Made by a program: the position numbers and the translations under genes. Source: Siphonodentalium dalli (taxonomy: Eukaryota; Mollusca; Scaphopoda; Gadilida; Siphonodentaliidae). Taken from it: DNA of 64,000 bases. The notes under the pieces were generated by a model. That model had not been told where the DNA came from. It did not search any database and saw only the letters and a program-made list of their open reading frames with translations. The stretch lies in assembly GCA_032622095.1 (NCBI GenBank), contig CP136068.1, forward strand, positions 147,819,365 to 147,883,364, given 5' to 3'. Shown piece by piece: positions 63,985 through 64,000 of the stretch (the first letter of the stretch is position 1; each line of letters opens with the position of its first letter).

Positions 63985-64000
63985 CGTCTAGTGTTATTTC

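Larger units (their letters stand above)
61118..64000 (-). mobile_element. Ngaro-like tyrosine-recombinase retrotransposon, 3' part
   Basis: In minus-strand order: tyrosine recombinase ORF (63984-62956), SGNH hydrolase ORF (62951-62400), non-coding part, B1 (62053-61753), A2 (61752-61419) and B2 (61418-61118). Family knowledge: Ngaro/DIRS-type elements integrate with a tyrosine recombinase, end in split direct repeats (A1...B1-A2-B2), make no target duplication, and some Ngaro members carry an SGNH hydrolase. RT/RNase H and gag are expected beyond 64000. Assignment to Ngaro is by this architecture; no RT was seen. Confidence 0.8.

Overview
The window is animal genomic DNA, most likely from a marine invertebrate and probably a lophotrochozoan such as a bivalve mollusc. 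It shows GT-AG introns of 0.4-7.8 kb, abundant hairpin MITEs, minisatellites, a Tx1/L1-type LINE, a ZNF862-like hAT transposon, a tRNA-derived SINE with a tail resembling those of bivalve SINEs, and a Ngaro-like tyrosine-recombinase retroelement. The taxon is inferred from style; no marker gene fixes the species.

One host gene dominates: 20 plus-strand exons from 2771 to 55509 encode the C-terminal 1021 residues of an ABCC1/MRP1-like ATP-driven exporter. The codon phases of all 20 exons agree across 19 introns. The fragment covers the end of TMD1, NBD1, the charged linker, TMD2 and NBD2, and stops at TAG 55507-55509. The N-terminal third (TMD0, L0, start of TMD1) must lie left of the window. 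Intron 7 has a GC donor.

The introns carry almost everything else. Intron 5 holds a 5.77-kb LINE with an intact ORF2, inserted in a hairpin MITE with a perfect 12-bp target duplication. Intron 8 holds a 3.6-kb satellite of 47-bp units and intron 12 a 2.6-kb satellite of 30-bp units. Intron 19 holds a 5.45-kb hAT transposon nested in a hairpin MITE, itself invaded by a SINE and a TTAA-flanked MITE. At least five short palindromic families recur, one of them more than 20 times.

The least expected pattern is that many minisatellites are tandem copies of this gene's own exon/intron junctions. At eight splice sites (exon 2, 4, 10, 14, 17 and 18 donors; exon 10 and 20 acceptors) the unit includes the exon edge plus the splice signal, so the true site sits next to a ladder of copies. 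Retaining a unit generally brings an in-frame stop, so expression of the transporter depends on choosing the outermost site.

Right of the gene (55.5-61 kb) is repeat-rich DNA without a supported gene. From 61118 to the right edge, on the minus strand, lies the 3' part of a Ngaro-like retroelement: a tyrosine recombinase with its catalytic residues, an SGNH hydrolase ORF, and a B1-A2-B2 terminal structure whose 301-bp B repeats look identical. Its RT/RNase H and gag part would lie beyond base 64000.
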